From Rheinheimera sp. (GTDB lineage Bacteria > Pseudomonadota > Gammaproteobacteria > Enterobacterales > Alteromonadaceae), in assembly GCF_030824435.1 (NCBI RefSeq), contig NZ_JAVBXS010000013.1, forward strand, positions 1 to 64,000: 64,000 bases of DNA, read 5' to 3'. Below are positions 7,578 through 20,054 of this stretch, one piece after another; the stretch's first letter is position 1, and each line of letters starts with the position of its first letter. The notes beneath the pieces are model-generated. The model saw nothing but the letters and a program-made list of their open reading frames with translations. It made no database searches and was not told the origin of the DNA. A program made the position numbers and the translations under genes.

Positions 7578-9161
7578 TTAGTTTGGCGAGCCTGCCAGGG
7601 GCGTACGCAAATAGGGAAAGCTGCTGTCCAGCATGCTGGCATTTAATGGCGCACCGTCGGTAAATGGTACATTGCCCACAGCGGCATCACTGGGTTTGCA
7701 CAACCCCAAATTAGTGGCTTTGCCATTGACCGGAATATCGTGGCATAAAGCCCCCATCATCACGCGTAACGCAATATCCACTACGTCATCCCCAGGCCGG
7801 CGGCCATTTGGAAATCCTGCTAAATCGTTACCTGCCACCCCAAAAGCTGACTGCATCGCTGCCGGTGTCGCCGCAATGTTGGTATTTAACCGCAGCATTT
7901 CTGACGGCCTGACTTTCGCGAGCTGATTTACGCCGGGCACACCGGTCAGAAAAGCTGTGACTAGATCATTACGCGGGAAATTGGTGGGGGCTAAATCGGC
8001 GATACTTGTGCCTAAAGTGCTGTTCACCGCATCACGGAATAAGATATTTAACAAAGCGGGCAAGCTCGGATGAGTCACATAATCTGCAAACTGTGTGTCA
8101 TCTTTAGGTGCGCTGGCAGAAAATTTATCTTTATCTGCCACACCTATCACCAGCTCATTTACCAGCGGATTACTGAGGCGGGACACTTGCACCAAAGCCC
8201 CACCATTTTTTTCGGTGTTATCAAAACCAGGTTTTGGATTTAATAACCGCGCTTGCGGCAAACTGGCGGTCGTCCAGGCGCCAATAACACCATTGCCAGA
8301 GCCGGTAATACAGGTTTTAGGCAGTTCCAATGCCAGTGTTGTGACATTTTTACCGCGCAAATCATCGTTTGCACTCTGCTGCGTGATGCCACCGGGGAAA
8401 CCAGCCGCATCGCCTGCACCAGGCGCACTGTCGCCTTCAACAGGCACGTAATTCACTAAATCGAAGGTTTCACCCAGATTAACTACAAAGGGGTCTTTAC
8501 GCTGCCCGACAAAAACCCGCGCTTTTGCGGTGCAGTTTGGTAATGTCACTTCATACTGGTATTGATTGGCATAGGCTTGATAGGCGCTGGCATTACCAAA
8601 AGTTTTATCACCGACATAATCATAAGGTTTGGTATACAGACCGTCGGCTTCACCTGAAGGCAACACTGTACCCGCATTACCGGCTTGTGGACCATTCACC
8701 AACCTTAATTCATAACGCTCGGCAAAATTTAATGCGCTGTTATTCCCGGCGCCAATGCCCCCGACGTTTTTCAGTGGCACTGCAATCATCTTTTGCTGGC
8801 CTGCCGGGCCTATCGGGAGCTTCACGCCTTGATTGCCATTAACCAGACTTTGCGAAAAACGAAACTGAAAGGTCAGGTCTTCAACAGCATCACCATCCTG
8901 GTCGATGTGAATGCTGTAGACGGCGGTTGGATCCAACGCAAAATAGTTAGGTCCGCCTTGTGGGTCCTGCAACGGGATATAATTTGCGAGCACAGTGACA
9001 TAGTCATTCCGGCCCGCTTCATAACTGTTAAACAAGTAAAAGTCCGTTGAGTCTACTGTAGGTAACCTTGTGATATTCGGCGCTTCACGGTGACTGGAAG
9101 CCCAGACTAAGCTGCTACAGGTGACAATTGTTAAATACAAGGCAGTAGTGGTGGTTTTCAT
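7578..9161 (-). CDS. DUF4331 family exported protein
   Basis: 527 residues from the ATG at 9161. That start is favoured by AGAGGA 9 bases upstream and by the signal peptide MKTTTTALYLTIVTCSSLVWA. The mature N-terminus SSHREAPNITRLPTVDSTDFYLF is the DUF4331 hallmark; a second conserved block, GRRPGDDVVDIALRVMMGAL, is near the C-terminus. Acidic loops such as DQDGDAVEDL suggest calcium binding. DUF4331 proteins have no established function that I know of and are often found with ECF sigma/anti-sigma pairs, as here. The upstream leader is long (about 110 nt from the proposed promoter). Confidence 0.85.
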   Translation of the reverse strand: MKTTTTALYLTIVTCSSLVWASSHREAPNITRLPTVDSTDFYLFNSYEAGRNDYVTVLANYIPLQDPQGGPNYFALDPTAVYSIHIDQDGDAVEDLTFQFRFSQSLVNGNQGVKLPIGPAGQQKMIAVPLKNVGGIGAGNNSALNFAERYELRLVNGPQAGNAGTVLPSGEADGLYTKPYDYVGDKTFGNASAYQAYANQYQYEVTLPNCTAKARVFVGQRKDPFVVNLGETFDLVNYVPVEGDSAPGAGDAAGFPGGITQQSANDDLRGKNVTTLALELPKTCITGSGNGVIGAWTTASLPQARLLNPKPGFDNTEKNGGALVQVSRLSNPLVNELVIGVADKDKFSASAPKDDTQFADYVTHPSLPALLNILFRDAVNSTLGTSIADLAPTNFPRNDLVTAFLTGVPGVNQLAKVRPSEMLRLNTNIAATPAAMQSAFGVAGNDLAGFPNGRRPGDDVVDIALRVMMGALCHDIPVNGKATNLGLCKPSDAAVGNVPFTDGAPLNASMLDSSFPYLRTPLAGSPN

Positions 9162-9269
9162 GGGAGTCATTCCTCTGTTTTTGCACAATGCAGCAGTAGT
9201 AACTACAGAGCCTTTCTGCTGGATGCAGTTTGATAAAAATAAATTTAAAAATATTTGCAACCGCACTAA

Positions 9270-9301
9270 ACAACGAATGACTGGGCGTAAGGTCGTTACA
9301 A
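9270..9301 (-). promoter_or_regulatory. Candidate ECF-sigma promoter of the DUF4331 operon
   Basis: On the minus strand TTGTAACG is followed after 18 bases by CGTTGT. It resembles the TTGTATCC...CGTATC pair before the sigma gene, although the spacer is 2 bases longer. Inference from two sites only. Confidence 0.3.
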
Positions 9302-9428
9302 CATGGTGTGATGAAGATTGAGTGGTTTGGAATGAGCTCAGCAGGGATGCCCGCTTATGGTGAGCGGCGTTCTGGCCGGGAGCTGCCGCCTGCTTTTTCC
9401 GCATCCAGGTCGGTATTTGAGCATTAAG

Positions 9429-9457
9429 AAGGGGCCGTTATCTACCGCCCCTTTTTT
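9429..9457. terminator. Terminator after the sigma/anti-sigma pair
   Basis: Stem AAGGGGC / GCCCCTT with an 11-base loop. It lies 27 bases beyond the anti-sigma stop. The T-run (TTTTTT) is on the plus strand; on the minus strand the stem is followed by CTTAATG, so it acts in that direction less ideally. Confidence 0.5.
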
Positions 9458-9483
9458 GTTGTTTAATCAATAAAACTAAGCAC

Positions 9484-10149
9484 TTACAAACGAACTAGCT
9501 GCGCAGTATGTAGTACCGGCCCGGTCGGCTGACCTGTGGGCGAACCACCTTTTGGCTCGAGACTGACTGCCAGGGCTGCGATCTGAACACCAGCCACCGT
9601 TGTTGGCAATGCCCACTGTCGCTGGTCCTGCTGTGGCAATAAACCCAGGGAGACAGGTGCGGCGCCATTTGCAGGTAACATCCAGAGTTCATAATCTGCA
9701 TCGGTCAGGGCTTTTACTGCGGCCGTGGCCTGCACTGTTAAGGTGCCCTGCTGCCACTGCACCAGCCACAACGCTTCGGCTTGGCTATTTTGAACCACAG
9801 CGACTTGCTCTGCTAAGGTTGGCTGCTGTCGCGGTATCAGCAACACCAGCGCAAAACAAGCGGCTGCTGCAAGTACTGTCAGTTCTTTCCAGTAACTTCG
9901 TTGTGGCTTGGCTGGTGCCTGCCAACCCAGACGCCAGCTGATCTGTTGCCAGACCTTCGCATCTGGCGATACCGGTTTTAGCCGCTCCACCACAGGGTTA
10001 AAATGCTGCTCCCAACGCCAGACTGTCTGACGCAACTCTGGATCTTGCATTAATAGCCCCTGGAATCTGAGCCTGGCTTTGCCTTTCATCGCGCCCAACA
10101 CATAGCTGACCGCCAATGCATCTTGTCGTTCCTGTTGCTGATAATTCAT
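9484..10149 (-). CDS. Anti-sigma factor, RskA/anti-sigma-K type
   Basis: 221 residues. The cytoplasmic N-terminal helices (DALAVSYVLGAMKGKARLRF, then LRQTVWRWEQHFNPV) match the sigma-binding domain of RskA-type anti-sigma factors; the zinc motif HxxxCxxC is absent. A single membrane helix (about 88-104, LTVLAAAACFALVLLIP) is followed by a periplasmic domain with the family phrase YELWMLPANGAAPVSLGLL. Start and sigma stop overlap as ATGA. Family knowledge suggests it sequesters the upstream sigma factor at the membrane and releases it on a signal. Confidence 0.88.
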   Translation of the reverse strand: MNYQQQERQDALAVSYVLGAMKGKARLRFQGLLMQDPELRQTVWRWEQHFNPVVERLKPVSPDAKVWQQISWRLGWQAPAKPQRSYWKELTVLAAAACFALVLLIPRQQPTLAEQVAVVQNSQAEALWLVQWQQGTLTVQATAAVKALTDADYELWMLPANGAAPVSLGLLPQQDQRQWALPTTVAGVQIAALAVSLEPKGGSPTGQPTGPVLHTAQLVRL

Positions 10150-10685
10150 GCTTCAAGGCACCTTTTTAATTTGACTAAACCGCGACGGATCCAGCTTTTG
10201 ATAGACCCCAGTGGCGCATTGATATATTGGGTAATTTCCTGATGAGACAGGCCGTTGACAAAGGCCAGATAAATGGACTGACGGTGATCGGTTTCAAGTC
10301 CTTCCATACAAAACTCCAGACGGGCTTTGTCGGATAAAGGCTCGGCAAATTCACCTGTATGCAGTGCTTCCATCCAGTCGCTGTCGAGTTCTATATGTTC
10401 GGCTTTCATATGCCGGGTTTTTAACAGATCCAGCGCCCGATACCGGGTGATACTGATCATCCAGGTCATCACAGTGCCTTTTTCGGTATGGTAATCGCCG
10501 GCATTGTGCCAAATTTTTATAAATGCATCCTGCAACACATCTTCGGCCCAATCACGACGGCGCATCAGTTGCAGGCTTACGGCAAACAGCTTTGCTGAAG
10601 TTGCCTGATAGAGTTGTTCAAACGCTTTGCGGTCGCCCAAAGCAGTGGCACGCAGCAATTCAAGCAACTGTTGTTGCGGGGTCAT
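10146..10685 (-). CDS. ECF-family RNA polymerase sigma factor
   Basis: 179 residues. Region 2 contains RRDWAEDVLQDAFIKIWH and the promoter-melting helix around TVMTWMISITRYRALDLLK; region 4 has the helix-turn-helix LSHQEITQYINAPLGSIKSW. AGGA lies 6 bases before the ATG at 10685, while the ATG two codons earlier abuts AGGA, so 10685 is preferred. It is coupled to the RskA-type anti-sigma. Likely targets are its own operon and the DUF4331-to-TonB-receptor operon downstream. The inducing signal is not visible. Confidence 0.9.
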   Translation of the reverse strand: MTPQQQLLELLRATALGDRKAFEQLYQATSAKLFAVSLQLMRRRDWAEDVLQDAFIKIWHNAGDYHTEKGTVMTWMISITRYRALDLLKTRHMKAEHIELDSDWMEALHTGEFAEPLSDKARLEFCMEGLETDHRQSIYLAFVNGLSHQEITQYINAPLGSIKSWIRRGLVKLKRCLEA

Positions 10686-10716
10686 ATACATTCCTTATTG
10701 TTGACTGTTTGCAACA

Positions 10717-10746
10717 GATACGACCCAACAGCGGTTTTGGATACAA
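10717..10746 (-). promoter_or_regulatory. Candidate autoregulated ECF promoter
   Basis: On the minus strand TTGTATCC, 16 bases, then CGTATC, 31 bases before the sigma start. Geometry fits an ECF -35/-10 pair with a short leader. The consensus of this sigma is unknown, so this is inference. Confidence 0.4.
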
Positions 10747-10915
10747 CTATTTTCTGCTTTAAATCATTATTTGGCAGAAAGACTGAAATAATGCGGATGC
10801 TTAGTTTGATTTGGTCGGTATTTACCTGAGAAATCCTGATGTGCAATGGTTTTCTTGATGGCCAGAACCGCTGTCAGCAAAAGCTGCATAAATCAGCGCG
10901 CCTAACACAAAGCCA

Positions 10916-10940
10916 CGGCGTAAGTTAAATTCTTACGCCG
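10916..10940. repeat. Perfect 9-bp hairpin downstream of the coiled-coil gene
   Basis: CGGCGTAAG, loop TTAAATT, CTTACGCCG. It lies 38 bases beyond the stop of the minus-strand gene at 10979. With no T-run it is a terminator-like stem or mRNA 3' end. The remaining 10747-10978 shows nothing else. Confidence 0.45.
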
Positions 10941-10978
10941 GACAATATGAGTTGTTCTATCTTATCAGCGGCGGTCTT

Positions 10979-11578
10979 TTAGCTGGATTTGGAAAAAAAC
11001 ATCCCGTGCTGACAATCTGTTGGCGCTGGCTGCCCTTGTTGGTAAATCCGTATTTGATCAAAATTACCTTTGCCAAGAGGTTTCACCACTAAAAGTTCAA
11101 ACTCACCGGCCACCTGCGCTATATAGTTGCCTTGTGAAGATAAAGCCGCGATATCGCCCTGATGGCTGTCGACTATAGCGCTCATTCTGTTGCTGTATTC
11201 GGCTTGTGCTTTGAGTAGTTCAGGATCTGGCCCGCCTTGTTGCCATGCCTGTTGTTCTATGTCGCTGCTGAGTTTTTCCAACACTGTACTATGTTGTTTT
11301 AACTCAATTTCCATCGATTTCAACGGCACTTCCAGCCGTTTCATCTGTTGCTCGGCCAGCTGCAGCTCCTGATACAGCTGCACTTCTTTTGGCGTCAGCG
11401 CCCGCTCTGACTGCACTTTGCAATCCTTCAGCACTTGCATCTGGTATCCCTCAGAAGCTGCCTCTGATTTTGTCGTTGTGTTGGCCATAACTGCATTGCT
11501 ACAGGCCGCTGTTTGGCTTAAAGCAGATAACAATAAAAGGCTCAGCAGATATTTAGGTTGGGTAGGATTTAAAAACAT
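10979..11578 (-). CDS. Exported coiled-coil protein of unknown function
   Basis: 199 residues from the ATG at 11578 (GGAG 6 bases upstream). A hydrophobic signal peptide (LLSLLLLSALSQTAAC) could end in a weak lipobox. Residues about 60-130 are a charged helical region (KEVQLYQELQLAEQQMKRLE and following) with heptad-like spacing, then a small C-terminal domain with two cysteines overall. I do not recognise the family. It stands alone between the ECF sigma gene and the malic enzyme gene, each with its own signals. Confidence 0.65.
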   Translation of the reverse strand: MFLNPTQPKYLLSLLLLSALSQTAACSNAVMANTTTKSEAASEGYQMQVLKDCKVQSERALTPKEVQLYQELQLAEQQMKRLEVPLKSMEIELKQHSTVLEKLSSDIEQQAWQQGGPDPELLKAQAEYSNRMSAIVDSHQGDIAALSSQGNYIAQVAGEFELLVVKPLGKGNFDQIRIYQQGQPAPTDCQHGMFFSKSS

Positions 11579-11781
11579 AATGGGCTCCGGACTCTGATTT
11601 AGCTCTGTTTGATACAGACATAGTCGAAGCGGTATGCAAAAAAGTTGGTGCTGGCGGAAAATAATAAAGCCAAAAGTGAAAAACAGCATCTAACCTGATG
11701 TTTTTTTTGAATAAATTTAAATCGCTTTTTTCTGAAAAAGCCTGCCCCTGCTATTTAGCATTCGTTGATGCCTGCTCAGCA

Positions 11782-11809
11782 AAAAAGCCTGATAAACATC
11801 AGGCTTTTT
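11782..11809 (-). terminator. Terminator of the malic enzyme gene
   Basis: Perfect 12-bp stem AAAAAGCCTGAT / ATCAGGCTTTTT with loop AAAC; U-rich 3' flank on either strand. It lies 61 bases beyond the maeA stop. Confidence 0.85.
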
Positions 11810-11869
11810 GTCACAGCGTTTCCCTTCGTCAACTTCGCTTTGGGAACTCAGAGTTAGAAACCAACTTAA

Positions 11870-13564
11870 TCAGCTGCTGACCCTTTTATACTGGCGATAC
11901 TCTGGTTTCCAGAAATTTGCATCAATTTTTTTCTGCAAACTTTCGTCGTCCAGTTCCAGCGCATGGCCTTGTTGCATCGCAACCTTGGCCACTTCAAAAG
12001 CAATCTTTTTGGATAACTCTGCAAGTTGGGTTAGCGGAGGCAAAATACCCCCCTCGCCTGTATTGGCCAGTGGTGAAGCCGCCGCCAGAGTTTCACTGGC
12101 GATTCTGAGCATATCGTCACTAATGCGTTTGGCTTTTACCGCCAGCACACCTAGACCAATACCAGGGAAAATGTAGCTATTGTTGCACTGGGCAATCGGG
12201 TAGAATTTTCCTTGATATTCAATAGGTTTAAACGGACTGCCGGTGGCGATAATGACCTGGCCTTCTGTCCATTCAATAATTTTTTCCGGTCTTGCTTCAA
12301 TCTGCTTAATAGGGTTACTGAGCGGCATAATAATGGGCAAAGCACAGTGTTTTTTCATCGCTTTGACCACAGCTTCAGTAAATAAACCGGCCACACCGGA
12401 CACACCTATCAGAATATCCGGTTTGGCGCAGTTCATTACATCGCGCAACGAGGCATAATCACCACTAAAAGACCAATCGGCAATAGCGGCTTTTTGTTGT
12501 ACCAACGCTTGCTGAAAGTCACGTAAGTCGCTCATGCCATCGGTCAATAAACCAAAACGGTCCACCATATAGACCTGACTGCGCGCCTGGGCGTCACTCA
12601 AACCTTCAGACACCATCTGGCTGATGACTTGCTCGGCAATACCACAACCGGCTGAGCCTGCACCAACAAACACCACTTTCTGGCTGGATAACTGCTGACC
12701 TTTTGAACGACAGGCCGCCAATAAAGTGCCGACAGTCACAGCTGCAGTACCCTGAATATCATCGTTAAAACAGCAGATCTGGTCGCGGTAGCGTTTTAAC
12801 AACGGCATGGCATTGGGCTGGGCAAAATCTTCAAACTGCACCATAGCTTCAGGCCAGCGGCGTTTCACTGCTTTAATAAATTTATCAACAAATTCATAAT
12901 ATTCATCGCCTGTGATACGGCGGTGACGGTTGCCCATGTAATAAGGGTCGTTCAGCAGTTTTTCGTTATTAGTGCCCACATCCAGACACACCGGCAAGGT
13001 ATAAGCCGGGCTGATGCCGCCACAAGCTGTGTACAACGACAACTTACCAATAGAAATGCCCATACCGCCAATGCCCTGATCGCCAAGGCCCAGCACGCGC
13101 TCACCGTCGGTGACTACTATCACTTTGACTTTTTTCTTGGTGGCACTGCGCAGTACGTCATCGAGCTGGTCGCGGTCGCTGTAAGAAATAAACAAACCCC
13201 GGGCGCTGCGGTAAATATCAGAAAAACGCTCACAGGCATCACCCACTGTTGGGGTGTAGATGATAGGTAACATTTCTTCTAAGTGGTTTTGCAATAACCG
13301 GTGAAACAAAGTTTCGTTGTTGTCCTGTACCACACGCAGATAAATATGTTTGTTAATCGGCTCTTCAAAAGACGAATATTGCATATAAGCCCGGGCGGCC
13401 TGCTCTTCAATGCTTTCATAACGCGGCGGCAATAAACCTGTCAGGTTAAAAGCAGCGCGCTCTTCACGGCTAAAAGCACTGCCTTTGTTTAATAACGGCG
13501 TTTCCAATAATGCCGGACCGGCGTAAGGAATATACAAAGGGGTATTTTGCTCTGATTGACGCAT
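11870..13564 (-). CDS. maeA: NAD-dependent malic enzyme
   Basis: Oxidative decarboxylation of malate to pyruvate with NAD, linking the TCA cycle to gluconeogenesis. 564 residues, the usual size of the SfcA/MaeA form, not the longer MaeB-phosphotransacetylase fusion. Visible family blocks: [56 protein letters not shown] and the dinucleotide fold [16 protein letters not shown]; later [12 protein letters not shown] and [12 protein letters not shown] lies 5 bases before the start. Transcribed alone. Confidence 0.95.
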   Translation of the reverse strand: MRQSEQNTPLYIPYAGPALLETPLLNKGSAFSREERAAFNLTGLLPPRYESIEEQAARAYMQYSSFEEPINKHIYLRVVQDNNETLFHRLLQNHLEEMLPIIYTPTVGDACERFSDIYRSARGLFISYSDRDQLDDVLRSATKKKVKVIVVTDGERVLGLGDQGIGGMGISIGKLSLYTACGGISPAYTLPVCLDVGTNNEKLLNDPYYMGNRHRRITGDEYYEFVDKFIKAVKRRWPEAMVQFEDFAQPNAMPLLKRYRDQICCFNDDIQGTAAVTVGTLLAACRSKGQQLSSQKVVFVGAGSAGCGIAEQVISQMVSEGLSDAQARSQVYMVDRFGLLTDGMSDLRDFQQALVQQKAAIADWSFSGDYASLRDVMNCAKPDILIGVSGVAGLFTEAVVKAMKKHCALPIIMPLSNPIKQIEARPEKIIEWTEGQVIIATGSPFKPIEYQGKFYPIAQCNNSYIFPGIGLGVLAVKAKRISDDMLRIASETLAAASPLANTGEGGILPPLTQLAELSKKIAFEVAKVAMQQGHALELDDESLQKKIDANFWKPEYRQYKRVSS

Positions 13565-13715
13565 AAAAATCCTGATCTGGTGGCCATCTGGCGGAAAATT
13601 ACCGAGAGTTTACCTGTTGTAGCGCCCCGTAGTAAAATTTCATCCAACTGGTCGGACTTTTGCCTGAAAGCGCTACAAATGGTTCACATTGTTGTTTTAT
13701 GTTGTTTTATTACGT

Positions 13716-14144
13716 CTAGCGCTTAAATTTGGTTTCCAATACCACCGCAGAATTTGTGCGCTCTACCCCATCCAGATTCCCAATATCATCCAATAAGTGA
13801 CTGAGCTGCTCTGTACTTTGTGCCTGCACCACGGCGATTAAATCGTATTCTCCACTAATGGCATAAAGCTCTGATATTTGTGGGATTTGTTTCAGCTCTA
13901 CATTGGTTTTGGTGGTGAGTTTTTGTTTCACCTTAATAGACACATGGGCCGACACCAAAGTGCTGACAAATTTGTCGCCATATTCCACCACATAACCTTT
14001 AATCACGCCGGTTTGCTCTAGTCTGGCAATGCGGGTTTGTACAGTAGAACGGGACAAATTTAACAACCTGGCTAAATCCGACACACTGGTTCTGGCGTTG
14101 GTTCTGAGGATAGAAAGTAAACGTTCGTCTTCTTTACTTAGCAT
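13716..14144 (-). CDS. Lrp/AsnC-family transcriptional regulator
   Basis: 142 residues from the ATG at 14144 (GAAGGCGAG upstream); a TTG seven codons earlier is less likely. The N-terminal winged helix (LLSILRTNARTSVSDLARLL, SRSTVQTRIARLEQTGVIKGY) is followed by the RAM ligand domain (VSAHVSIKVKQK, ELYAISGEYDLIAVVQA, LDGVERTNSAVVL). It is divergent from astC with a 148-bp shared upstream region, so it may sense an amino acid and control arginine catabolism. That target is inferred from position. Confidence 0.9.
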   Translation of the reverse strand: MLSKEDERLLSILRTNARTSVSDLARLLNLSRSTVQTRIARLEQTGVIKGYVVEYGDKFVSTLVSAHVSIKVKQKLTTKTNVELKQIPQISELYAISGEYDLIAVVQAQSTEQLSHLLDDIGNLDGVERTNSAVVLETKFKR

Positions 14145-14277
14145 TTTGCTCGCCTTCACCGTCAAATTGACTGAATAAACATAAAATATGTCAATAATGC
14201 TACTGCATTTTGGAGGTTCTGCTCAATATAATAAAGGCATACCCCAAAAAATACCGGCACAACCGGTTTACAACTGA

Positions 14278-15510
<1,233 letters not shown>

Positions 15511-15520
15511 TTGCTGACAC

Positions 15521-15570
15521 GGGCCCGACCTGCGTAGATATAAACGCAAGGTGCGGGCCCTTGTATTTTT
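15521..15570 (+). other. Hairpin between astC and astA (attenuator or processing site)
   Basis: Long stem with two single-base bulges: GGGCCCG + ACCT + GCG pairing with CGC + AGGT + CGGGCCC, loop of 10 bases, then TTGTATTTTT. It starts 11 bases after the astC stop. The T-rich tail makes partial termination plausible, giving more astC than astAD. Confidence 0.6.
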
Positions 15571-15606
15571 ACCTTCTTGCTTAAGCTCTGTTGAGGACAA
15601 CCTAAG

Positions 15607-18170
<2,564 letters not shown>

Positions 18171-18179
18171 TGAATCATT

Positions 18180-18229
18180 GATCCAGCTAAAAACTGATCA
18201 GCTAAAAAACCGAAAGTTTTAACTGGATC
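18180..18229. repeat. Imperfect inverted repeat after astD
   Basis: GATCCAGCTAAAAACT (18180-18195) pairs with AGTTTTAACTGGATC (18215-18229) with one mismatch and one bulge, around a 19-base loop. It may be the astD transcript end or an operator for the next gene. Confidence 0.45.
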
Positions 18230-18311
18230 AAAGCAGACCCCAAGCGAGGTAGTTACACTGCCCCGCTTTTTAAAAATTGTAGCCATATTGCTGTTTAATA
18301 TAGGATTTATC

Positions 18312-19115
18312 ATGCATACCAATGTGAATGAATTATTTGCCAAATTGTGGGAAAACTATCTGACGGTCACTCCATCAGCGCAGAAAATTCATGCCCTGCT
18401 CGGCTCTTCGCAGCAAAACGACGTGATTAACGATCATATTGCACTGCGTACCTTTAACTTACCTGAAATTGGTCTGGAAAAGCTGGCCGCTCACTTTTTG
18501 GCATTGGGTTATGTTGAAGGTGGTGAATACCACTTTGAGTCGAAAAAACTGTACGCCAAACATTATGAACATCCGGACGCCAACCAGCCAAAAGTGTTTA
18601 TCTCCGAGCTGCTGCTGGAAAAATGTTCAACTGAGTTACAACAGATCATCAAAAATCTGGTGGCGCAAATGGATCCGGCCGCTGTAACCGCCGATAACTT
18701 CCTGTATTCAGGCCGTCACTGGACTATTGACCAGGCCAGCTACCAAACCTTGTTGGCAGAAAGTGAATACGCCGCCTGGATGAGCGTTTGGGGTTTCCGT
18801 GCTAACCACTTCACAGTGTCAGTGAATGCGTTGCAAAACTTTGAAACGCTGGATTCAGTCAATCAGGCGCTGAAAAACGCCGGTTTTGAACTTAATACCT
18901 CAGGCGGCGAAATTAAAGGCAGCAAAGATGTATTGTTAAAACAATCATCCACGCTGGCGGATGAAGCTTTAGTGGAATTTACCGACGGTAACGCCATGAT
19001 CCCAAGCTGTTTTTACGAGTTTGCCCGTCGTTTCCCAACAGCAGACGGCACTTTGTACCGCGGTTTTGTCGCAGCTTCTGCAGACAAAATTTTCGAAAGT
19101 ACCAATGCCCGTTAA
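18312..19115 (+). CDS. DUF1338 family non-heme iron protein (2-oxoadipate dioxygenase/decarboxylase-like)
   Basis: 267 residues from the ATG at 18312 (AGGA 6 bases upstream). The family blocks NDHIALRTF (His42), WGFRANHFTVSVN and SCFYEFARR supply the two histidines and the glutamate that bind iron in the characterised member HglS, which converts 2-oxoadipate to 2-hydroxyglutarate in lysine catabolism. This is a shorter version than the roughly 450-residue HglS/YdcJ proteins, so the substrate may differ. It follows the ast genes after 141 bp and may belong with amino acid breakdown. Confidence 0.8.
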   Translation: MHTNVNELFAKLWENYLTVTPSAQKIHALLGSSQQNDVINDHIALRTFNLPEIGLEKLAAHFLALGYVEGGEYHFESKKLYAKHYEHPDANQPKVFISELLLEKCSTELQQIIKNLVAQMDPAAVTADNFLYSGRHWTIDQASYQTLLAESEYAAWMSVWGFRANHFTVSVNALQNFETLDSVNQALKNAGFELNTSGGEIKGSKDVLLKQSSTLADEALVEFTDGNAMIPSCFYEFARRFPTADGTLYRGFVAASADKIFESTNAR

Positions 19116-19133
19116 GAGTTTCTAAACGCGGAT

Positions 19134-19161
19134 AAAAAAAGCGCCTTTGGGCGCTTTTTTT
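19134..19161. terminator. Bidirectional terminator
   Basis: AAAAAAAGCGCC, loop TTTG, GGCGCTTTTTTT; 12-bp perfect stem serving the DUF1338 gene and the convergent M23 peptidase gene. Confidence 0.9.
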
Positions 19162-19193
19162 ATCCTTGGCATCAAGCGGCATAAAGCGTGGCG

Positions 19194-19808
19194 TTAAGGC
19201 GCGCTGACTCTTTGGCGCTGCTCTGGCTGCGGTAAATAGTGCAGTGGATCCTGTGGATGACCGTTGCGCCAGAGTTCAAAATGCAGATGAGGCCCGGTAG
19301 CACGCCCTGTTGCGCCAACCAGCCCTATTTGTTGGCCCGCCATCACAAAATCACCAATGTTGACATCAATCCGGGATAAATGTGCTGACAGGCTTTGCAG
19401 TTTATCGCCATGCTCTATCAACACCGCCATGCCAAAAGCATCACTCATACTGCCCATATCAGCGTTCAGTACCACACCAGAGCTGGCGGCATAGACTGGC
19501 GTGCCTTTAGGGGCGGCAAAATCAACACCGTGGTGGCGTCTGTTGCGGCTTTTAACAATATATTTAGCAAAAGCCGAGCTGATACGGGCACCAGGCACAG
19601 GATGCACAAAAGGCGCCGGGCCGCGTGCTGACTGAAACTCAGGTTTGGGCGCTTTGTGTGGTGTTGGCGTTGTGGTCACAGGGCTTGAACAGGCAGCCAG
19701 CAATAACAATAAACTGAAGGCGCAAATTTTCGGTTTGGCAACAGCAAAAACATCAGCAGCATAAGCTGGCTTTGTCTTGTGTTTTGGGGCAACAGACAAT
19801 TGAAACAT
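19194..19808 (-). CDS. M23/LytM-family lipoprotein peptidase
   Basis: 204 residues. An unusually long polar N-terminus (about 25 residues) precedes the hydrophobic segment and lipobox (FSLLLLLAACSS). The peptidase domain shows RRHHGVDFAAPKGTPVYA (first zinc ligands H and D), VLIEHGDKLQSLSAHLSRI and ATGRATGPHLHFELW (HLH), so the catalytic residues are present and it is not a degenerate activator like EnvC. Predicted envelope peptidoglycan endopeptidase. ATG at 19808 is chosen over a TTG five codons upstream; no strong ribosome site for either. Upstream 19824-20054 shows nothing recognisable. Confidence 0.85.
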   Translation of the reverse strand: MFQLSVAPKHKTKPAYAADVFAVAKPKICAFSLLLLLAACSSPVTTTPTPHKAPKPEFQSARGPAPFVHPVPGARISSAFAKYIVKSRNRRHHGVDFAAPKGTPVYAASSGVVLNADMGSMSDAFGMAVLIEHGDKLQSLSAHLSRIDVNIGDFVMAGQQIGLVGATGRATGPHLHFELWRNGHPQDPLHYLPQPEQRQRVSAP

Positions 19809-20054
19809 CAGGGAAAATTCCAAAGCGCAATATAAATAACCGTTAATAAAGCAGTGTTACCTGTAACAAAGCAGGCCGCAAGGTTTTCGCAGTCTTTTGA
19901 TGTTTAATTGCTGAAAAAGCAGCCTGCTAAGGCTTTGCAATTGAAAGCGGCAGATATTGGCTGCAATGGGTGTATTGCAGATCACTTCTTGAGGGAGGTC
20001 TGTTGTTTTAAAAGTGGTTTGTTGGCGTTGCTTTGCTATTTGCCAGCTTTGTAA

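Larger units (their letters stand above)
9162..9483. other. Intergenic region between anti-sigma and DUF4331 genes
   Basis: 322 bp with no credible gene. It holds the sigma-operon terminator (9429-9457), a candidate ECF promoter (9270-9301) and an AT-rich leader for the DUF4331 gene. The ORF that extends DUF4331 upstream to 9404 lacks a start signal and runs through the promoter, so it is not accepted. Confidence 0.6.

Noticed and set aside
8095-8451. 118-codon plus-strand ORF inside the DUF4331 gene
   Set aside because: Antisense shadow of a clear family gene with periodic codon use; no start signal.
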